Notes under the pieces: model-generated | What the model saw: the letters and a program-made list of their open reading frames with translations, nothing else | Databases searched by the model: none | What the model was told of the DNA's origin: nothing | DNA from: CBDCGJ01 sp965216645 | Lineage (GTDB): Bacteria; Pseudomonadota; Alphaproteobacteria; GCA-2731375 | DNA: 64,000 nt | Reading direction: 5' to 3' | Assembly: GCA_965216645.1 (NCBI GenBank) | Contig: CBDCGJ010000023.1 | Coordinates: 1 to 64,000 of the forward strand | Position numbers and translations under genes: made by a program | Shown here: positions 49,572 to 60,000 of the stretch, piece after piece | How the letters are laid out: each line of letters starts with the position of its first letter | Position numbering within the stretch: position 1 is the stretch's first letter

Positions 49572-50983
49572 GTATTTCGGACAGCGTTCTCGACGGCATC
49601 CGCGCGATCGTCGGCGAGAACGGCGTCATTACAGACGCCGACACAATGGCACCGTTACTGAAGTCCTGGCGCGACAATTGGGAAGGTCGCGTACCCATGA
49701 TCGTGCGGCCGGCGGACACGGCGGAACTGGCCGCTGTGGTCAAGCTCTGCCACGACACGGGCACTCCGATCGTACCCCAGGGCGGCAATACCGGCCTGAC
49801 CGGCGCCAGCCAGCCCCATGACGACATGAGCGAGATCGTCCTGTCGACCTCGCGCATGAACCGGATCCGCGACATCGATCTGGCTAACGACACCATGACC
49901 GTGGATGCGGGCTGCATCCTCGCCGACATTCAAACCGCGGCGGCGGACGCGGACCGTCTGTTCCCGCTCAGCCTGGCGGCGGAAGGCACCTGCCAGATCG
50001 GCGGCAACCTGTCGACCAATGCCGGCGGCACCCAAGTGCTGAAGTTCGGCAATGCCCGCGCGCTGGTGCTCGGGTTGGAAGTGGTACTGCCCGACGGACG
50101 GATCTGGGATGGCCTGCGCAGCTTGCGCAAGGACAATACGGGCTACGATCTGAAGCAACTCTTCATCGGCGCCGAGGGGACCCTGGGCATGATCACCGCC
50201 GCCGTCCTGCGCCTGTTCCCGAAACCGAGCGACGTGCAGACCGTGCTGGTCGCCCTGCCCGATCCCGCTGCCGCCGTCGCCCTGCTGAGCCGCGCCCGCA
50301 ATGTCGTCGGCGATCAAGTCACGGTGTTCGAACTGATCCAACGCCGGGCAGTGGACTTTGCCCTGCGCCATGTCCCCAACGTGATCGACCCCTTCGATGC
50401 GGTGCATCCCTGGTACGTGCTCGCCGATATATCCGGTCAAGGCGCGCCGGGTAATCTACGCCCGGAGGTCGAGCGTTGGCTCGGCGATGGGATGGAGGCT
50501 GGAGAGGTGCTCGATGCGGTCGTCGCCAGCTCCGATCAACAGGCCGGCGCGCTCTGGCATATCCGGGAAGCAATCCCGGAAGCGCAGAACTATGAGGGCG
50601 CCTCGATCAAGCATGACGTTTCCGTGCCGGTGTCACGCATACCCGAATTCATCGACCGCGCCAGCGCCGCCTTGGAAACCGCCTATCCCGGCATCCGCAT
50701 CGTCGCCTTCGGTCATCTCGGCGACGGCAACATTCATTTCAATCCGGCACAACCGGATGGCGCGACGGACTTCTACGATCAACGGGAAGCCGTGAACCGC
50801 ATCGTCCACGACATCATCGCCGACATGAACGGCAGTATCTCCGCCGAACATGGCCTCGGCCGCCTGCGCATGGCGGAAGCGGCGCATTACAAATCCGAGG
50901 TCGAGATCGATCTCATGCGCACGGTCAAACGCGCCCTCGATCCGAAGAACATCATGAACCCGGGCAAGGTGATCGAGGTTTAA
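49568..50983 (+). CDS. FAD-binding oxidase, D-2-hydroxyacid/D-lactate dehydrogenase type
   Basis: A 471-residue flavoprotein of the GlcD/D-2-hydroxyglutarate dehydrogenase family. The FAD-binding half has RPADTAELAAVVKLC and PIVPQGGNTGLTGAS, then AAEGTCQIGGNLSTNAGGTQ. The cap half ends with FGHLGDGNIHFNPAQ, the metal-binding histidine motif, then SAEHGLGRLRM and PKNIMNPGKV. It starts at the TTG at 49568 (MSISDSVLDGI), overlapping the Sua5 stop. It would oxidise a D-2-hydroxyacid with electrons passed to an ETF or quinone; the exact acid is not determined. Confidence 0.9.
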   Translation: MSISDSVLDGIRAIVGENGVITDADTMAPLLKSWRDNWEGRVPMIVRPADTAELAAVVKLCHDTGTPIVPQGGNTGLTGASQPHDDMSEIVLSTSRMNRIRDIDLANDTMTVDAGCILADIQTAAADADRLFPLSLAAEGTCQIGGNLSTNAGGTQVLKFGNARALVLGLEVVLPDGRIWDGLRSLRKDNTGYDLKQLFIGAEGTLGMITAAVLRLFPKPSDVQTVLVALPDPAAAVALLSRARNVVGDQVTVFELIQRRAVDFALRHVPNVIDPFDAVHPWYVLADISGQGAPGNLRPEVERWLGDGMEAGEVLDAVVASSDQQAGALWHIREAIPEAQNYEGASIKHDVSVPVSRIPEFIDRASAALETAYPGIRIVAFGHLGDGNIHFNPAQPDGATDFYDQREAVNRIVHDIIADMNGSISAEHGLGRLRMAEAAHYKSEVEIDLMRTVKRALDPKNIMNPGKVIEV

Positions 50984-50992
50984 CGCACCCAT

Positions 50993-51073
50993 CGTCCCGG
51001 AATCGCCTCGGCGATATCCGGGATCTTTCCAGACACCGCGCCTCGAACGATCCCGGCTCTGCGCTGCGCTTGG
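50993..51073. repeat. CGTC-CCCGG-type double hairpin between convergent genes
   Basis: A first stem TCCCGGAATCGCC/GGCGATATCCGGGA is followed by a second, TCCCGGC/GGCCGGGA, and the outer end CCGGGAAGACG mirrors the start of the nested-palindrome family. It lies between the ends of the FAD oxidase gene and the reverse sulfatase gene, where it could terminate both. Confidence 0.7.
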
Positions 51074-51096
51074 CCGGGAAGACGGTTCGCACTAAT

Positions 51097-52668
51097 CTAA
51101 CTTACCGGCCAACGGTAGCCCCGCCGCGCGTCGGGACGGGCGTGGGGGCCATGGTCGACGTGGATGTGGGTCAGCACGCGCTCGTCGTTGCTCATGCGCC
51201 AGGACAGCATGCGCTGGGCATATTCTAAAACCTGGGTGGCGTAAGCGGGGTCATCGATGCGGTTCTCCAGCTCCGCCGAATCGGTCTCCAGATCGAAAAA
51301 AAGCGGCGGCAAGCTGGTGAAGTGGACATATTTGGCACGCTCGTCCCGGATCACGTTCATCACACATTCGTCCGAGCGCAGGCCCAACGCACTCTCGGCG
51401 CGTTGACGAACGACGTGGCGGAAGTCCAGTTCGTAGTGAGCTTCCTTCCGCCAGTCCACCGGCGTTTCGCCCTGGAGCCAAGGGATCAGCGATGCGCCGT
51501 CGCATTGCCGCGGCAAGTCCAGATCCAGCCAATCCAACACCGTCGGCATCACGTCGATATTCTCGGTAAAGGCGTCGACCTGCCGCCCCCGGCCAACCGC
51601 CGCGCTTTCCCTCGGATCACACACGATCAGCGGGATATGATAGGCGGTATCGAACCAGGTCGACTTGCCGAGCAGATAATGATCGCCGAGCAATTCGCCG
51701 TGGTCGCTGGTCAGCACGATCAATGTCCGATCATATGCACCGCTGTCCTTCAAGGCGGCAATGACGCGGTCGAGATTGTCTTCCACCTCATTAATCATGC
51801 CGTAGTAGGTGGCGCGGAGCTGGGCGATTTCGGCGTCAGTCATGGTCTTAGGTAGTTTGTCAACACCCTCGCACCAAACCTGGCTACCGCAATGATCGAG
51901 TTGGTAAGCGAGATAAGGATGCGCCGCCGCTTCCGCCGCCGCGCTCTCCGCCCGCACCGGCGGCGGCGTCACGGCGGCCGCATAGCGATCATGATAGGGC
52001 GCCGGCGCGATGAACGGCGGATGGGGCCGCAGGTAGCTCAAATGCACGAACCAGGGCCGGTCCTTGTTGGCGTCGAGATAGCGTAGAGCCTGGTCCGTCA
52101 AAAAATGCCCGTCGCTATCTTCGGCGCTGTAAACCGCTGGCGCGAAGGAGAAGGGTTTGTCCGCCGCCTCGGGCCGGTCGTTCTGGTGCAGCCAAATATC
52201 CGCCTGCCTCTCCGGGATGTCGTAACCCTTGGCAGCGAGATCGTTGAGCCAGTCACGGATATCCGTGCCCAGCACGGTTTCGTGCCGCATGCCCGGCAAC
52301 GATTGTTCGTAGTTCCTTAAGAGCGGATCGTCGTCGTCCAGACCGCGCGGGTCGCGGGTTGTGTCCGTATACCCGAACAGCACCGGCTCATAGCCGCGCT
52401 TGCGCGCCTCCAACGCCAGATTGGTAAAGCGGTCGTCGAGGGGCGTGCCGTTCGTGGCGGAGCGGTGGTTCTGCAAATACATGCCCGTCCACAAACTCGC
52501 CCGCGACGGTCCGCAGGGCAGGGCTTGCGCATAGTGACGACGGAACAGCACCCCATCGGCGGCCAGCGCATCGATGTGCGGCGTTCGGATGACCGGATGC
52601 CCGACCGCGGACAGGCAGTCGCCGCGCCATTGATCGAACGTCACCAGCAATATGTTCCAATCGGTCAT
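51097..52668 (-). CDS. Sulfatase / phosphonate monoester hydrolase-like alkaline phosphatase superfamily enzyme
   Basis: A 523-residue enzyme. The active-site motif is PCGPSRASLWTGMYLQNHRS with Cys52 in CxPSR, the residue converted to formylglycine in sulfatases and phosphonate monoester hydrolases. Metal ligands appear in VTFDQWRGDCLS at the start and TSDHGELLGDHYLLGKSTWF later. The sequence around NGTPLDDRFTNLALEARKRG resembles phosphonate monoester hydrolases of Rhizobium and Burkholderia more than choline sulfatase. I start at the ATG at 52668 (MTDWNILLVTFD). There is no signal peptide, so it is cytoplasmic. No formylglycine-generating enzyme is visible in the window. Confidence 0.86.
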   Translation of the reverse strand: MTDWNILLVTFDQWRGDCLSAVGHPVIRTPHIDALAADGVLFRRHYAQALPCGPSRASLWTGMYLQNHRSATNGTPLDDRFTNLALEARKRGYEPVLFGYTDTTRDPRGLDDDDPLLRNYEQSLPGMRHETVLGTDIRDWLNDLAAKGYDIPERQADIWLHQNDRPEAADKPFSFAPAVYSAEDSDGHFLTDQALRYLDANKDRPWFVHLSYLRPHPPFIAPAPYHDRYAAAVTPPPVRAESAAAEAAAHPYLAYQLDHCGSQVWCEGVDKLPKTMTDAEIAQLRATYYGMINEVEDNLDRVIAALKDSGAYDRTLIVLTSDHGELLGDHYLLGKSTWFDTAYHIPLIVCDPRESAAVGRGRQVDAFTENIDVMPTVLDWLDLDLPRQCDGASLIPWLQGETPVDWRKEAHYELDFRHVVRQRAESALGLRSDECVMNVIRDERAKYVHFTSLPPLFFDLETDSAELENRIDDPAYATQVLEYAQRMLSWRMSNDERVLTHIHVDHGPHARPDARRGYRWPVS

Positions 52669-52763
52669 CGCCTCGCCTCGCTTGCCCGCCTCGTGAATCA
52701 AGTGCATTAGAGCGGTGGGAAAGGCGATTGCAAATGTATTTTCCGTGTCAGGGGAGATCGGCG

Positions 52764-53216
52764 ATGGGGATGTATTTTGACGAATTTTCGGTTGGCGACC
52801 GTTTCGAAAGCGCGGCGCGGCGTGTTACGGAAATAGAAATCATCAATTTCGCCGAAGACTTCGATCCGCAATTCTTCCATACTGACCCTGAAGCCGCGAA
52901 AGCCAGCCGGTTCGAAGGATTGGTGGCCAGCGGCATGCATACCCTGTCGTTGTCCATGGGCCAGTTCTTCCGTACCCGGGTGTTGGAGGGCGTCAATCTC
53001 GGCTCCCCCGGCATGGACGAGCTACGTTGGCTACGACCGCTTCGGCCGGGCGACAGCCTGCGTCAGATCTTCGAGGTAACCAAATTAAAGGCGTCGACCA
53101 GCAAATTGGATCGCGGCGTCATCTGGATGCGCCACGACACGCTCAATCAGCGGGACGAGCTGATCATGCAATTCACCTGCCTGCATATCGCCATGCGGCG
53201 CCCCAGGTCAAAATAG
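52764..53216 (+). CDS. MaoC-family dehydratase/hotdog protein
   Basis: A 150-residue single-hotdog (R)-specific enoyl-CoA hydratase-like protein. The catalytic region reads INFAEDFDPQFFHTDPEAAK, with Asp and His in the usual D-x(4-5)-H arrangement, followed by GLVASGMHTLSLSMG and DELRWLRPLRPGDSL. I start at the ATG at 52764 (MGMYFDEFSVGDRF), preceded by AGGGGAG; the frame extends to 52728. It is divergent from the sulfatase-like gene and its 3' end overlaps the reverse SRAP gene by 9 bases. Substrate unknown. Confidence 0.88.
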   Translation: MGMYFDEFSVGDRFESAARRVTEIEIINFAEDFDPQFFHTDPEAAKASRFEGLVASGMHTLSLSMGQFFRTRVLEGVNLGSPGMDELRWLRPLRPGDSLRQIFEVTKLKASTSKLDRGVIWMRHDTLNQRDELIMQFTCLHIAMRRPRSK

Positions 53217-53918
53217 CGAGCCTTGTTTTGGCTTGGGCGGCGGCGGGGACGGCGCTTCGTCCAAGGTCACTTCCTCGAAGCATTCCGGCCCGTCGTTCGC
53301 GGGTTTGTTGACCGCCTTCGATACCGGATAGGCGTGCAGGTCCTCGTCATCGAACGGCGGCGCCACATCACCATCGAAAGAGGAAGCAGGATCGAGCCAA
53401 GGCTCGAACAGATCGGGCTGCAGGATCACCGGCATTCGGTGATGGATGGGACGAAGTTTTTCGGACGCCTCGGTCGTCAGGATTGTGCAGGTTCTTATTT
53501 CATCGCCACCCGGATCCGACCACGTCTCCCACAACCCGGCGAAGACAAAGGGCCGATTGTCCTTAAAGCCGATGCGAAACGGTTGCTTAGCGCCGGCGAT
53601 TGTCTTCCATTCGTAGAATCCATCGGCCGGAATGAGGCAACGGCGGCGACGGAATGCCGCCCGGAACGACGGCTTCTCCTTCACCGTCTCGATACGGGCG
53701 TTGATCATACGCGCTCCGATGGAAAGATCTTTGGCCCAGGACGGCACCAAACCCCAACGCATCGTCGCTAGCTCGCGTCCATCCGCGCCACCGCGGATCA
53801 CCGGCACATCCTGCGTTGGCGCGATGTTATATCGCGGCGCCAAATTCAATCCACCGATGAAGTCGAACGACTGGCGCATGGCTTCAAGCGGCGTTGTCAC
53901 ACTGTAACGTCCACACAT
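53208..53918 (-). CDS. SOS response-associated peptidase / abasic-site protein (SRAP, YedK/HMCES type)
   Basis: A 236-residue SRAP protein. It starts MCGRYSV, placing the catalytic Cys at residue 2 after removal of methionine. Other conserved parts are PRYNIAPTQDVPVIR, MRWGLVPSWAKD, MINARIETVKEKPSFR, CLIPADGFYEWK with the catalytic glutamate, and IHHRMPVIL with the histidine. YedK and HMCES covalently trap abasic sites in single-stranded DNA. The C-terminal tail is rich in proline and lysine (SPPPPKPKQGSLF). No LexA box was found upstream on inspection. Confidence 0.95.
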   Translation of the reverse strand: MCGRYSVTTPLEAMRQSFDFIGGLNLAPRYNIAPTQDVPVIRGGADGRELATMRWGLVPSWAKDLSIGARMINARIETVKEKPSFRAAFRRRRCLIPADGFYEWKTIAGAKQPFRIGFKDNRPFVFAGLWETWSDPGGDEIRTCTILTTEASEKLRPIHHRMPVILQPDLFEPWLDPASSFDGDVAPPFDDEDLHAYPVSKAVNKPANDGPECFEEVTLDEAPSPPPPKPKQGSLF

Positions 53919-53996
53919 TCTTCACACGTGTATATCGGTTTGATATAAAAAAAATTATAGTAAATTAAGTATAAATCAGGAGTGCAAATTGTCGGG

Positions 53997-54015
53997 AAAT
54001 TAGCTAAACTAATTT
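53997..54015. other. AT-rich hairpin AAATTAG-CTAAA-CTAATTT
   Basis: A perfect 7-base stem with a 5-base loop followed by TTGTATTT, in the 180-base AT-rich gap between the SRAP and histidine kinase genes. It is about 84 bases before the kinase start. It could be an operator, an attenuator or a weak terminator. Confidence 0.4.
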
Positions 54016-54098
54016 TTGTATTTAATCGTTGGAATTTTGATTAGTCCTGAACATGCGTTTCCGTAAGTATAGTTTAGTTATCTCGGCAGGGCTCCGCA

Positions 54099-55691
54099 GT
54101 GGCTTATAAACAAAGTACACGTCCCACCGCTGTGGCATCGATCGAATCGGCGCAAGCGTCTTACGACCCCGATCAAGAAGAAATACACGCCACCGCATTG
54201 GATGCAATCGGTAATCTCGGCTTCGCCATCGCGGAATGGGATGTACAAGATCGATTGATTCGATGCAACCAATTGTACAGTAGCATTTTTTACAGTTGCG
54301 CCTGCACCCTGCGTAAGTCCGTCGAATGGCGGGATGTAATGCGGACGGCGCTGATCAATTCCCCACTGGGTCATAGCGAAAGAGCCGTCAAGACGCTATT
54401 GAATCAGGAACACGACCTTAGATTGATCGGCGGGCGAATCAATGCAATGGGTCCCGATGGCCGTTGGTATGACAAATCCGTTCAGATTTCGGAATCCGGC
54501 GGACGCCACGAAATCTGGCGCGATATCACTGGCGAACGAGAGCGAATCATGCAGCAGAAGGCGATGGAAGAGCGCTATTCCGTCGCCATGCAAGCCGCCA
54601 ACGAAGGCCTTATCGAATGGAATGCCAGCAACGGCGAAATCTATCTTTCCGCGCGGGCGGAAGTCATCATTATGGGCGAAGGCTGCCAAAGCGACTTTGT
54701 GCCAGATACGGAAAAACGTCTCCGGCAGGTCATACTGACTGAAGATCACGACATGTTTTATGGCGGTCTGCGTGCCCATCTGAAGGGCGAACAGCCCATT
54801 TTCCGATGCGAAATACGCACCACCGAACCGGCGGTTCCCAACCGCTGGCTTCGTCTGCAAGGATTGGCGCTACGCGATGCCACCGGCAAGGCGGAACGCG
54901 TGGCCGGCTTTATCGCCGACATCACGGAAGACAAGAACAATCAATTGGCCATGCGCCTGGCAAAGGAAGAAGCGGAAATCGCCAACCGCACGAAGACCGA
55001 GTTCTTCGCCAATATGAGCCACGAGTTACGGACCCCTTTGAACGCGGTTATCGGGTTTTCCGAAATCATCAGAGACCAGACCTTCGGCCCCCTCGGCGTG
55101 CCCCAATACAGCGAATATGTCGATGATATCTTGTCGTCCGGTCAGCATTTGCTGGCTGTCATCAATGATATTTTGGACGTTTCGAAAGCGGAAGCCGGCA
55201 AACTCGAACTCGAAGAGAACAGCTTTGCCATCCCCTCCGCGTTCAAATCCTGTCTGCGTTTGGTTACCGAACGGGCCGCCAAACAGGGGCTCGAAATCGG
55301 CCTGGAAATCGAAGACGGCTTACCCTGGCTTCATGGCGACGAGCGCAAGTTCAAGCAGATGATCCTCAATCTGCTGAGCAATTCCATCAAGTTTACCGAT
55401 GCCGGCGGGTTGATCCGGCTAAGCGCGCACAACCGGGATGGCTGCATTAGCGTTTCGGTGGAGGACAGCGGCGTCGGGATGGACGAACTTGGAATGGAAC
55501 AGGCGGTGATTCCCTTCGGCCAAGTCGACAGCACGCTCGCGCGGAAGCATGAGGGCACTGGTCTCGGCTTGCCCATTGTTATTTCTATGGCCGATTTACA
55601 TGGTGCCGAGTTCGATATGTCGAGCAAGCCGAACGAAGGCACCACCATCACCATTACCTTCCCGATCGAACGCAGCGTCGAGCCGATATAG
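54099..55691 (+). CDS. PAS-domain sensor histidine kinase
   Basis: A 530-residue soluble kinase. Residues 30-145 form one PAS-like domain (GNLGFAIAEWDVQDRLIRCN, GRWYDKSVQISESGGRHEIW) and 155-280 a second (AANEGLIEWNASNGEIYLSA). The phosphorylated histidine is His308 in FFANMSHELRTPLNAVIGF. The ATPase domain has the N box NLLSNSIKFT (424-433), DSGVGMDE (456-463) and GTGLGLPI (487-494). No membrane segment is seen, so it senses a cytoplasmic signal. It starts at the GTG at 54099. No response regulator is adjacent; the genes that follow code for an efflux system, which may be coincidental. Confidence 0.9.
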   Translation: MAYKQSTRPTAVASIESAQASYDPDQEEIHATALDAIGNLGFAIAEWDVQDRLIRCNQLYSSIFYSCACTLRKSVEWRDVMRTALINSPLGHSERAVKTLLNQEHDLRLIGGRINAMGPDGRWYDKSVQISESGGRHEIWRDITGERERIMQQKAMEERYSVAMQAANEGLIEWNASNGEIYLSARAEVIIMGEGCQSDFVPDTEKRLRQVILTEDHDMFYGGLRAHLKGEQPIFRCEIRTTEPAVPNRWLRLQGLALRDATGKAERVAGFIADITEDKNNQLAMRLAKEEAEIANRTKTEFFANMSHELRTPLNAVIGFSEIIRDQTFGPLGVPQYSEYVDDILSSGQHLLAVINDILDVSKAEAGKLELEENSFAIPSAFKSCLRLVTERAAKQGLEIGLEIEDGLPWLHGDERKFKQMILNLLSNSIKFTDAGGLIRLSAHNRDGCISVSVEDSGVGMDELGMEQAVIPFGQVDSTLARKHEGTGLGLPIVISMADLHGAEFDMSSKPNEGTTITITFPIERSVEPI

Positions 55692-55859
55692 GCGTTTCAC
55701 CCTTAGATTACGTCGGCAAGCGTGTTATATAGCCTGCCTGCCGCCAATGCGGGGACTACACAATCCCGCGATGGGGCTTGACGACGGATTTCGTACGGCG
55801 TTCAGTTTAAAGGATGAAGCGGCGTGCGGCGCAAGCATGGCCGCACTTCGATTTTTGGC

Positions 55860-56999
55860 ATGAGTGGAATGAAACGCGGTCGATTGAGCCGGATATTGCC
55901 GGCGCTAATGCTGTTGGCCTGGACGACCCTTCCCGCCGCCGCGCAGGCGCAAAAGGCGAAGGCACAGGCGAGCCGCGCCGCCATGGTCGGCGTCGACAAG
56001 GTGGTCGAGGAGCCAATCTCCCAAACCATCCCGATCATCGGCCGTTTGGTGACCCGGCGGGCCGGCGTCGTGGCCAGCCGCGCCCGCGGTCCGGTCCAGG
56101 ATGTACTGGTGGAAGTCGGCGATCGCGTGGCCAAGGGCGATGTGCTGGCGATCCTGGTGCAGGATCGGCTGAAACATGTACTGGCGCAGCAGGACGCCAA
56201 TTTGAAGGAAAAGGAAGCGGAGCTTGCCACCAGCTTGGCGCAAGTCTCCATCGCCCGACAGACCCTGCGACGGCAGGAACGGCTGCGGAAGTCGAAATCG
56301 GCCGCGTTCCGAGTTGCGCTCTATGAAGACAGCCGGCTTGAACTGGCGAAAACCCAAAGCGAAGTGGCGGAAGCGCGCGCGGCGATCGCCCGGGCCAAAA
56401 TCAATATCGAACTGGCCCAACTCGATCTCGATTATACGGTGATCAAGGCGCCATACCCGGGCGTGATCACGCGCCGCCATACGGAGGCTGGCGCCTTCCT
56501 CAATGTCGGCGGACAGGTGGTCTCGATGATCGACGACAATGCGCTCGAAATCGAAGCGGACGTGCCCGTGGATCGGCTTTCGGCATTGCCGGTCGGCGCC
56601 AAGGTGAAGGCTCTGATCACCGACGCCGCGTTCGAGGCCAAGGTCCGAGCACTGATCCCTGAGGAAAACAATCTGACCCGTACCCGCGCCGTCCGCTTTA
56701 CCGCCGCCATGCAAGCGGTCGGTATCGCACTTGCCAGCAATCAGAGCGTGACCATCGAATTGCCGCTCGGCAAAGCGCGGCAGGTCACCACGGTACACAA
56801 GGATGCGGTGCTAACCCGACAAGGCAATGATATGGTCTTTCTGGTACAGGACGGGGCCGCGCAACCCCGCCCGGTGCGTCTCGGCGACGGCATCGGCAAT
56901 CGCTTCGAGGTCTTGAGCGGGTTGGCTGTCGGCGACCTGGTGGTGATCCGCGGCAACGAACGCCTGTTCCCTGGACAAAAAGTCACCCATCGGCCTTAG
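55860..56999 (+). CDS. RND efflux periplasmic adaptor (membrane fusion) protein
   Basis: A 379-residue HlyD/AcrA-type protein with an N-terminal signal (RLSRILPALMLLAWTTLPAA, cut near AAAQAQ). The lipoyl-like domain has GPVQDVLVEVGDRVAKGDVL and the hairpin region is a coiled coil of about 85 residues (QQDANLKEKEAELATSLAQ onward). The second lipoyl half has VIKAPYPGVITRRHTEAGAF. The beta-barrel and the end (VLTRQGNDMVFLVQDG) complete the family layout. I choose the ATG at 55860; another at 55869 is possible. It works with the RND pump encoded 12 bases downstream. No outer-membrane channel gene is next to it. Confidence 0.9.
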   Translation: MSGMKRGRLSRILPALMLLAWTTLPAAAQAQKAKAQASRAAMVGVDKVVEEPISQTIPIIGRLVTRRAGVVASRARGPVQDVLVEVGDRVAKGDVLAILVQDRLKHVLAQQDANLKEKEAELATSLAQVSIARQTLRRQERLRKSKSAAFRVALYEDSRLELAKTQSEVAEARAAIARAKINIELAQLDLDYTVIKAPYPGVITRRHTEAGAFLNVGGQVVSMIDDNALEIEADVPVDRLSALPVGAKVKALITDAAFEAKVRALIPEENNLTRTRAVRFTAAMQAVGIALASNQSVTIELPLGKARQVTTVHKDAVLTRQGNDMVFLVQDGAAQPRPVRLGDGIGNRFEVLSGLAVGDLVVIRGNERLFPGQKVTHRP

Positions 57000-57011
57000 G
57001 ACGCGACGACT

Positions 57012-60000
57012 ATGAACGTCATCAAAGCCTCCATCGACCGGCCCATTGCGGTAATCGCCGCGGTGCTGATGGTGGTGATGTTCGGTCTGATCGCGCTGCA
57101 ATCGATCCCCATTCAATTGACGCCGGATGTGCGTCGGCCGGTATTGACCGTATCCACCAACTGGCGCGGCGCGGCGCCGGCGGAAATCGAACGGGAAATC
57201 GTCAACCGTCAGGAAGAGGCGCTAAAAGGTCTGGAAGGCCTTGTCCAAATCAGCAGTCGTTCCGAGGACGGCCGCGGCCGGATCACGCTCGAGTTTCAGA
57301 TCGGTCAGAACATGGACCGGGCCCTGTTGCTGGTGGCCAACCGGCTGGACCGGGTCACCGGCTATCCAGCGGAGGCGGACGAACCCACGATCCGCACTTC
57401 CAGCTCCGACGATCAACCGATCGGCTGGTATATCGTCGACCGCCTCGACGGGAATGAGCGGGCGATCCATACCTATGGTGACGCCGCCGACGATCTGATC
57501 CGGGAAAGGTTGGAAAGGGTGCCCGGGGTCTCCCGGGTCAACATCTATGGCGGCAGCGAGCGGGAAATGCGCATCGTCATTGATCCGCGCAAGATGGCGC
57601 GCTACGGCCTGACCGTGCCCCTGGTGGTCGATCGCCTGCGCGCCGCCAACGCCTCGATCTCCGGCGGCGATGTGGCCGAGGGCAAACGCCGATACGTGGT
57701 GCGGACCGAAGGCGAGTTCACCACCCTCGCCCAAGTCCGCGCCGTGGTGATCCGATCGAACGAGGATGGCGGCACCGGCCGGGTCGGCCGCGTCACTTTG
57801 GGCGACATCGCCAAGGTGGAATTCGCTTACAAGGATCCGACCTCGCGCATCCGCTATCTCGCCAAGCCGGCGCTGGCGGTGAACACGGTCCGCGAATCCG
57901 GTGCCAATGTGATCGAGGTGATGGACCGGATCTATGTGGCGCTGAAAGAGCTGAAGGAAGAGACCCTGCCCAATATCGGTCTCAGCATCCGTCAGGTCTA
58001 TGACGAGACCATCTACATCAAGTCGGCGATCGATCTGGTGCAGAACAATATCGTCATCGGCGGTTTGATGGCGGCGGGAATCCTTTTGATCTTCCTGCGA
58101 TCGATCCGGGCCACGCTAGTGATCTCTCTGGCTATTCCGGTGTCGGTCGTGGGCTCGTTCGTCGCCATGGCGGCGCTCGGTCGTTCCTTGAACGTGATCT
58201 CGCTGGCCGGCATCGCCTTTGCCGTCGGCATGGTGGTGGACGCGGCCATCGTGGTGCTGGAAAACATTTACCGTCACCGGCAGCAAGGACATGGTTCGAA
58301 AGATGCGGCCTATCGCGGCGCGCTGCAGGTCTGGGGCGCGATCCTGGTTTCCGCCTTGACCACGGTCCTTGTCTTCCTGCCGATCATGGTGATGAAACTG
58401 GAAGTCGGACAATTGTTTCGAGATATCGCCGTGGCGATCTCCGTGTCGGTGATGCTGAGTCTGCTGGTCTCCGTGACCGTCGTACCGGCCTTGTCAAAAC
58501 GGCTGCTGAACGACCGCACGTCGAGTATCGCCAAGCGACTTTATCTCCCCGGCATCGACGAATTGGCCGGCCTGTTCGTCCGCGCAGTGCTCACCTTCGC
58601 CCGCGGTGTGGTGAAAAGCAAATCCTTTGCCATTTTGGTGGTTGCCCTGGTCTGCGGCAGCGCGGGCTATGCCACCTGGCAGTTTCTGCCCAAGCTCGAC
58701 TATCTTCCCCTCGGCAACCGCAATCTGCTGATCGGCTATATCCTACCGCCGCCCGGCTACAATCTGAAAACGACAACCGATATCGCCCAACGCATGGAAG
58801 GCGCCGTGCGCAAACATTGGGCCAGCGAAACCGGCGAGGAATCGAAACCGGGCGAACCGCCCAAGATCCGCAATTTCTTCTTCGTCGCCTTCCGCGCCAA
58901 TACCATCGTCGGTGCCAGCGCCGTCGACCCGAAGCGGGTAACGGAGTTGATCCCGGTCCTGCGGCGACCGATCTTCGCCGAACCGGGCACCTTCGGATTC
59001 ATCAGCCAGCGCTCTCTATTCGGCCGTCAATCCAGCACCCGTACCGTCGACCTCGATATCAGCGGCGGCGATATGGAAGAGATCATGGCGGTGGCCCGCC
59101 GCGCCGCCCGACTGACCGGCCAATTGCTGCCGCGGGAGGAAGGCAATCAGGTGCGGCCGCGGCCGGGCCTGGTGTTGGGTGCGCCGGAAGTGAGGGTCGT
59201 CCCCGATCCCCTGCGCCTCGGCGACAATGGAGTCAGCGCGCGGGAGTTGGGTCTGACCGTCGACGCCTTCAACGACGGTCTGCGGGTGGCGGAAATCACG
59301 GTCAACGGCGAACGCATCGACATGACACTGGCCGGCACGGCGCAACGCATCAACTCGACCCAGGACATCGCCCACCTACCCGTGGTCACCCGATCCGGCA
59401 AAATCATCCCGGTCAGCTCCCTGGCCGACGTTCAGGTCACCTCCGGTCCGACGGAGATCCGCCATGTCGAGCGATTGCGTACGGTAACGCTGCAGATATC
59501 GCCCCATGCCTCGATCCCCCTGGAAACCGCCATGGACATGTTGCGCAGCGGCGTCATCGCCAAACTCAAGGATGAGGGCGTTCCCAAAGGCGTCAATCTG
59601 AGGCTCTCCGGCACCGCCGATAAGCTGACCGCCACCTGGAATCATATCGTCTGGGATCTGGTGGTCGCGGTCGCCATCGTCTATCTGGTGATGGCGGTGC
59701 TGTTCGAAAGCTTCCTCTATCCCCTGATCATTCTGTTCTCGGTGCCCTTGGCGACCGCCGGCGGCGTCGGCGGCCTGGCCCTCCAAAACTACCGGTTGGA
59801 GCAGTTGGGACAGTTCCAGTCCCTCGACATGCTGACCATGCTCGGTTTCATCATCCTGATCGGTATCGTGGTCAACAATGCCATCCTGCTGGTGCACCAG
59901 ACCCTGCATCACGTGCGGCACGAAGCGATGGCCGCGGGCGAGGCAATCCTGGAATCCACACGCAACCGGATCCGGCCGATTTTCATGTCGACCTTGACCA

